Assembly (NCBI GenBank): GCA_031393505.1
Contig: JANMVX010000270.1
Location: forward strand, 12,542 to 76,541
Source of the DNA: JANYHF01 sp031393505
GTDB lineage: Bacteria > Pseudomonadota > Alphaproteobacteria > Rhizobiales > Hyphomicrobiaceae
Reading direction: 5' to 3'
Length of the DNA stretch: 64,000 nt
Shown in pieces: positions 60,957 to 64,000 of the stretch (positions are counted from its first letter, which is position 1; each line of letters opens with the position of its first letter). The notes beneath the pieces were generated by a model that made no database searches, was not told the origin of the DNA, and was given only the letters and a program-made list of their open reading frames with translations. The position numbers and the translations under genes were made by a program.

Positions 60957-62405
60957 ATGGCAAAAAGCAAGGACGCTGCCAAGACCGAAGCGCGTGGCCC
61001 CAATGGCCGGGGCACGGCGAGCGATGTTCTGATCGCCTCGCCTGGCTCGGCCGGGGCGGCGCCGATCCATTTGGTGCGCAAGGCAACCATGGCCAATGAC
61101 CTTGCGGGGCTGACGGCGGCCCAGCAGCGCTGGCTGGAGGTTTCGGGATTTGCCGGTGAGGCGGGCAAGGTTGTGCGCGTGCCGGGGGCGGACGGCGGGC
61201 TAGCGGCCGTCGTGGTCGGCGCATCGGACGATATCGCCGATGGCGGAGGGCCGCTGCAACTGGGAAATCTGCCCTTGATGCTCGATGCCGGCGACTACCG
61301 GCTGGCTGACGGCGCCAAGGCCGGCGATGCGGCGCTGGCCTGGGCCATGGGGGCCTGGCGGTTTGAGCGTTACAAGGCGACCAAATCCAAGCCCGCCGCC
61401 CGTCTTGTCGTTCCAGACAGCGCCGTTCGCGCCCGCGCGATCCAGATGGCCGACAGCGTCTGGATGGCGCGCGACCTCATCATGACGCCGGCCTCGGACA
61501 TGGGGCCGGACGAGCTGGAGAAGGCGGCACGGCAGCTGGCCGGTGAGCACGGCATGACCGCGCGCTGCATCCTGGGCGATGCGCTCCTGAAGGAGAACTT
61601 TCCGATGATCCATGCCGTGGGCCGCGCCTCGACGCGCGCGCCAAGGCTGGTGGATCTGAGCTGGGGGCGGGCGGGCGCCACCAAGATCACGCTGGTCGGC
61701 AAGGGGATCTGCTTCGACACCGGCGGGCTCGATATCAAGACCGCCGACGGCATGTCCAACATGAAGAAGGACATGGGCGGGGCGGCCACCGTGCTGGCCC
61801 TGGCGCGCATGATCATGGGGGCGAAGCTGGATGTGCGGTTGCGCGTGTTGCTTCCCATCGCCGAGAACTCGATCTCGGGCAACGCGTTCCGCCCCGGCGA
61901 CATTCTTCACGCGCGCAACGGCACGACGGTCGAGATCGGCAACACCGATGCCGAAGGGCGCTTGGTGCTGGCCGACGCCATGGCGCTGGCCTGCGAGGAG
62001 GCTCCGCACACACTGGTCACCTATGCGACGCTGACCGGCGCCGCCCGCGTGGCTCTGGGACCCGACCTGGCGCCGGCCTATACGGACGACGACGCCCTCG
62101 CCTCCGAACTGATGGCCGCAGGCCTGGCGGTCGACGATCCGGTCTGGCGCATGCCGCTGTGGATGCCCTACGACAAGCTGCTCAAGAGCAACATTGCCGA
62201 CGTCAACCACATCTCCGGCGGCCCGCATGCCGGATCGGTGACGGCGGCGCTGTTCCTCAAGCGCTTTGCCAAGGATGCCGGCGCCTATCTGCATTTCGAC
62301 ATCTTCGCCTGGTCCGCCAAGGCCAAGCCCGGCAAGCCTGAAGGCGCCGAACCGCAAGGCGCGCGCGCCCTGTTCGAGGTGCTGCAGAAGCGACATGGCG
62401 CATGA
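60957..62405 (+). CDS. Leucyl aminopeptidase family (M17) metallopeptidase
   Basis: A 482-residue dinuclear zinc aminopeptidase that releases N-terminal residues from peptides. The catalytic block is LVGKGICFDTGGLDIK (metal-binding Lys and Asp), MKKDMGGAATVLALARMIMG and NTDAEGRLVLADAMA with the metal ligands, followed by the ATLTGAARVALGP helix. The N-terminal ~45 residues are unusual for PepA and may be an extension. Its stop overlaps the following NlpC/P60 gene by 4 bp, so they are coupled. Confidence 0.94.
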   Translation: MAKSKDAAKTEARGPNGRGTASDVLIASPGSAGAAPIHLVRKATMANDLAGLTAAQQRWLEVSGFAGEAGKVVRVPGADGGLAAVVVGASDDIADGGGPLQLGNLPLMLDAGDYRLADGAKAGDAALAWAMGAWRFERYKATKSKPAARLVVPDSAVRARAIQMADSVWMARDLIMTPASDMGPDELEKAARQLAGEHGMTARCILGDALLKENFPMIHAVGRASTRAPRLVDLSWGRAGATKITLVGKGICFDTGGLDIKTADGMSNMKKDMGGAATVLALARMIMGAKLDVRLRVLLPIAENSISGNAFRPGDILHARNGTTVEIGNTDAEGRLVLADAMALACEEAPHTLVTYATLTGAARVALGPDLAPAYTDDDALASELMAAGLAVDDPVWRMPLWMPYDKLLKSNIADVNHISGGPHAGSVTAALFLKRFAKDAGAYLHFDIFAWSAKAKPGKPEGAEPQGARALFEVLQKRHGA

Positions 62406-63277
62406 CCAAACTTGATCCCCGCCGTCACGCTTTTCGCGCCGATCTGGCCGATGCGCGGTTGCGCGGACAAGTCGAGGCAGAGCGATTTGTCGAGGGCGAG
62501 ATCAAGCGCCTGATCGTGCCTTCGATCGAGTTGCATGCCGCTCCGCGCACCGACCAGCCGGCCACCACCGAAGTGCTGTGGGGCGAAGACATTCTGGTGT
62601 TCGAGGAGACCAAAGACTGGGCCTGGGTGCAGTTGGAGCGCGATGGCTACGTCGGCTACATGGCGCGCGAGGCGTTAGGGCCAGCCAGCGAAACGCTGAC
62701 GCACAAGGTCTCATGCCAATGGGGCTATGGCTTCAAGAGCGCGGACATCAAATCCAACCTTCGCATGGTGCTGCCATTTGGCGCGTGCGTGGCGGGGACT
62801 TTGGAGAAGGACTTCTTGCGGTTGAGCAACGGGCTTTTCATGCCGCGCCAACACGCTTCGCCTCAGGCCGCATGTGAGCCTGATTTCGTCACCGTCGCCG
62901 AGCGGTTTCTGGGCACGCCCTATCGCTGGGGCGGCAAGACCGCCTTGGGGCTGGACTGTTCGGGATTGGTGCAAGTCGTACTGCAGGCTGCGGGCGCCGA
63001 AGCCCCACGCGACAGCGACATGCAGGCCGCAGAAGTTGGCGACCCCGTGCCCAAGTCCGGCTGGTCCCACCTGCAACGGGGCGACCTCGTATTCTGGCGC
63101 GGTCACGTCGGCGTCATGACCGATCCGGCCCATCTGCTGCACGCCAACGGCCACCACATGGCGGTGACGCGCGAGCTGCTGGTGACTGTGATCGGGCGCG
63201 CCGAAGCGATCGGATCGGCGGTGACGGCGGTGCGGCGAGTAAAGGTCTCATCGCCGCCGAATACGTTAAGGCCTTGA
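62402..63277 (+). CDS. NlpC/P60 family peptidase with SH3-like domains
   Basis: A 291-residue protein with two SH3-like segments (about 35-95 and 100-150; WAWVQLERDGYVGYMARE) and a C-terminal NlpC/P60 catalytic domain with Cys in LGLDCSGLVQV, His in GHVGVM and a second His in ANGHH. Such enzymes cleave gamma-D-Glu-diaminopimelate bonds in peptidoglycan or act on murein peptides. No signal peptide is apparent, suggesting a cytoplasmic role in murein-peptide recycling together with the coupled M17 aminopeptidase. This recycling link is inference. Confidence 0.92.
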   Translation: MTKLDPRRHAFRADLADARLRGQVEAERFVEGEIKRLIVPSIELHAAPRTDQPATTEVLWGEDILVFEETKDWAWVQLERDGYVGYMAREALGPASETLTHKVSCQWGYGFKSADIKSNLRMVLPFGACVAGTLEKDFLRLSNGLFMPRQHASPQAACEPDFVTVAERFLGTPYRWGGKTALGLDCSGLVQVVLQAAGAEAPRDSDMQAAEVGDPVPKSGWSHLQRGDLVFWRGHVGVMTDPAHLLHANGHHMAVTRELLVTVIGRAEAIGSAVTAVRRVKVSSPPNTLRP

Positions 63278-63310
63278 TTTTTCGAACACTGATCCAGATC
63301 AATGCGGCAT

Positions 63311-63339
63311 TTGTTGCTGGCAAAGAAGAGTGCTATAGT
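63311..63339 (+). promoter_or_regulatory. Promoter of the phasin gene
   Basis: TTGTTG (63311-63316), a 17-nt spacer, then TATAGT (63334-63339), a good sigma-70-like pair. The expected start is near 63346, giving a ~48-nt leader to ATG 63394, which has AAAGG upstream. It lies downstream of the NlpC/P60 gene, so the phasin has its own promoter. Confidence 0.6.
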
Positions 63340-63393
63340 AATTCTTTGTTGCTGACAGTCTGGTTTTGTTCGGTCTGTTGAAAGGTTAGTATC

Positions 63394-63924
63394 ATGCCCC
63401 AGTACGAACCAAGCGCGCGGGTCTCTGAAGATGCCAACGCAAAATCCAATATTGCGGAAATGCTCAATCCGGCCAAAAGCTTTGCCGTTTTCGGCGTCGC
63501 GGCCCAAAACGCCATGCGCGGCAATATGGAGCTGGTCAGCTTCGCCAGCCGCCGCGCCCGTGCGCAAATGGACCTGCCGCGCAAGGCCATGGCTTGCCGG
63601 TCGGCTGCCGAGTTCGGGCAGCTGGGCGCTGCCTTCTGGCATGAGGCGTTTCAGGACCTGGTGGATTGCAACCAGCGGCTGCTGGCCTCTTGGACCCAGT
63701 CCATGACTGACGCGGGACAGGGCGGCCTGGCCCGCTCCATGTCGGATTTCGCGACCAACACGCTGCGTCCCATGGAGACGGCGACCGAAGAGGCCGGCGC
63801 GGCGATGGCCGAGCATCCCACAGAGCCCTGGGCCTGGTGGCGCACCGACCTCAAAGGATTGAAATCCACGCGCAATGGCAACGGCCATCACACCGATCAC
63901 AACGAACTCAGGGTCGGGCCGTAA
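63394..63924 (+). CDS. Phasin-family protein
   Basis: A 176-residue, mostly helical, amphipathic protein. The heptad-rich core (ELVSFASRRARAQMDLPRKA; SAAEFGQLGAAFWHEAFQDL; LLASWTQSMTDAGQGGLARS) is typical of phasins that coat polyhydroxyalkanoate granules. The N-terminal 40 residues and the Gly/Asn/His-rich C-terminus are disordered. No TM or signal. It is followed 7 nt after the stop by a copy of the 3'-flanking repeat. Granule coating is inferred from the family; no PHA synthase gene is visible here. Confidence 0.85.
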   Translation: MPQYEPSARVSEDANAKSNIAEMLNPAKSFAVFGVAAQNAMRGNMELVSFASRRARAQMDLPRKAMACRSAAEFGQLGAAFWHEAFQDLVDCNQRLLASWTQSMTDAGQGGLARSMSDFATNTLRPMETATEEAGAAMAEHPTEPWAWWRTDLKGLKSTRNGNGHHTDHNELRVGP

Positions 63925-63931
63925 TCCCAAC

Positions 63932-64000
63932 CTGCATTGATCTTGGCCGATTAACTTCTGCGAGATCGGAAGCCAGTTGCGTAGGGGCGCACAGCAGTGC
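63932..64000. repeat. 3'-flanking repeat, copy B, cut by window end
   Basis: CTGCATTGATCTTGGCCGAT begins 7 nt after the phasin stop. CCGAT and ATCGG form the first hairpin, then GGGGCGCACAGCAGTGC begins the second and is cut by the window edge. It agrees with copy A (47001) in 42 of the first 50 bases, with one 2-nt indel after that. Confidence 0.85.

Noticed and set aside
1..64000. tRNA or rRNA genes
   Set aside because: I looked for T-loop and CCA-like patterns in all gaps and found none that fold into a cloverleaf; a tRNAscan run on the gaps would settle this.

Overview
The window is a high-GC chromosomal segment from an alphaproteobacterium; I cannot fix the order. The evidence is a divergent rne / amidase / PBP1A arrangement, an OmpR-type regulator beside a lone Hpt protein, a TipN-like polarity protein, a phasin, lepB-rnc-era, split accB-accC and an orphan dnaE2 with alphaproteobacterial-type LexA half-sites. 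Only the first ~1.1 kb is clearly different: it is visibly AT-richer and holds a two-gene module of unknown function cut by the window edge.

Layout: 1-1.1 kb, truncated soluble protein plus overlapping four-helix membrane protein. 1.1-6.5 kb, response regulator, Hpt protein, TipN-like coiled-coil protein, small membrane protein, 2OG-Fe(II) oxygenase-like protein. 6.5-9.2 kb, accessory strip with palindromic repeats, a DoxX-like protein, a ParE/RelE-type toxin-antitoxin pair, an ORF broken by one amber codon and a VapBC pair. 9.2-20 kb, ilvB, secreted proteins of unknown role, an orphan solute-binding protein and an RND efflux pump with its adaptor. 20-26.6 kb, gltX, a YARHG protein, a UPF0114 protein, PBP1A and a periplasmic amidase. 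27-36.5 kb, rne, BepA-like metalloprotease, DsbA-like protein, aroQ-accB-accC, aat. 36.7-43.8 kb, a DevCAB-like ABC exporter, hpf and dnaE2. 43.9-47.8 kb, histidine kinase, regulator and PepSY protein divergent from a secreted Gly/Ser/Asp-rich protein, plus a secreted protein made of a perfect tandem repeat. 47.9-51.6 kb, lepB-rnc-era and modC. 51.9-58 kb, three fatty-acid beta-oxidation genes. 58-64 kb, two GST-like proteins, a GFA protein, an SGNH hydrolase, an M17 aminopeptidase with an NlpC/P60 hydrolase, and a phasin.

The most distinctive feature is a dense population of palindromic repeats of at least five kinds. Four copies of a ~200-280 bp multi-hairpin element lie in gaps between genes. 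One of them carries a second palindrome (GGGGACAG type) exactly in the loop of its own internal hairpin. Another palindrome of 129 bp sits in frame inside dnaE2. A further repeat occurs twice, each time 7 nt after a stop codon. The elements often split same-strand gene groups (efflux pump, beta-oxidation genes, accC-aat, rne-bepA). No transposase is visible.

The best candidates for an undescribed functional system are the PepSY / two-component / Gly-rich secretome divergon at 43.9-47.8 kb, with a two-copy operator-like 8-mer at 11-bp period in its shared promoter, and the truncated two-gene module at the left edge.
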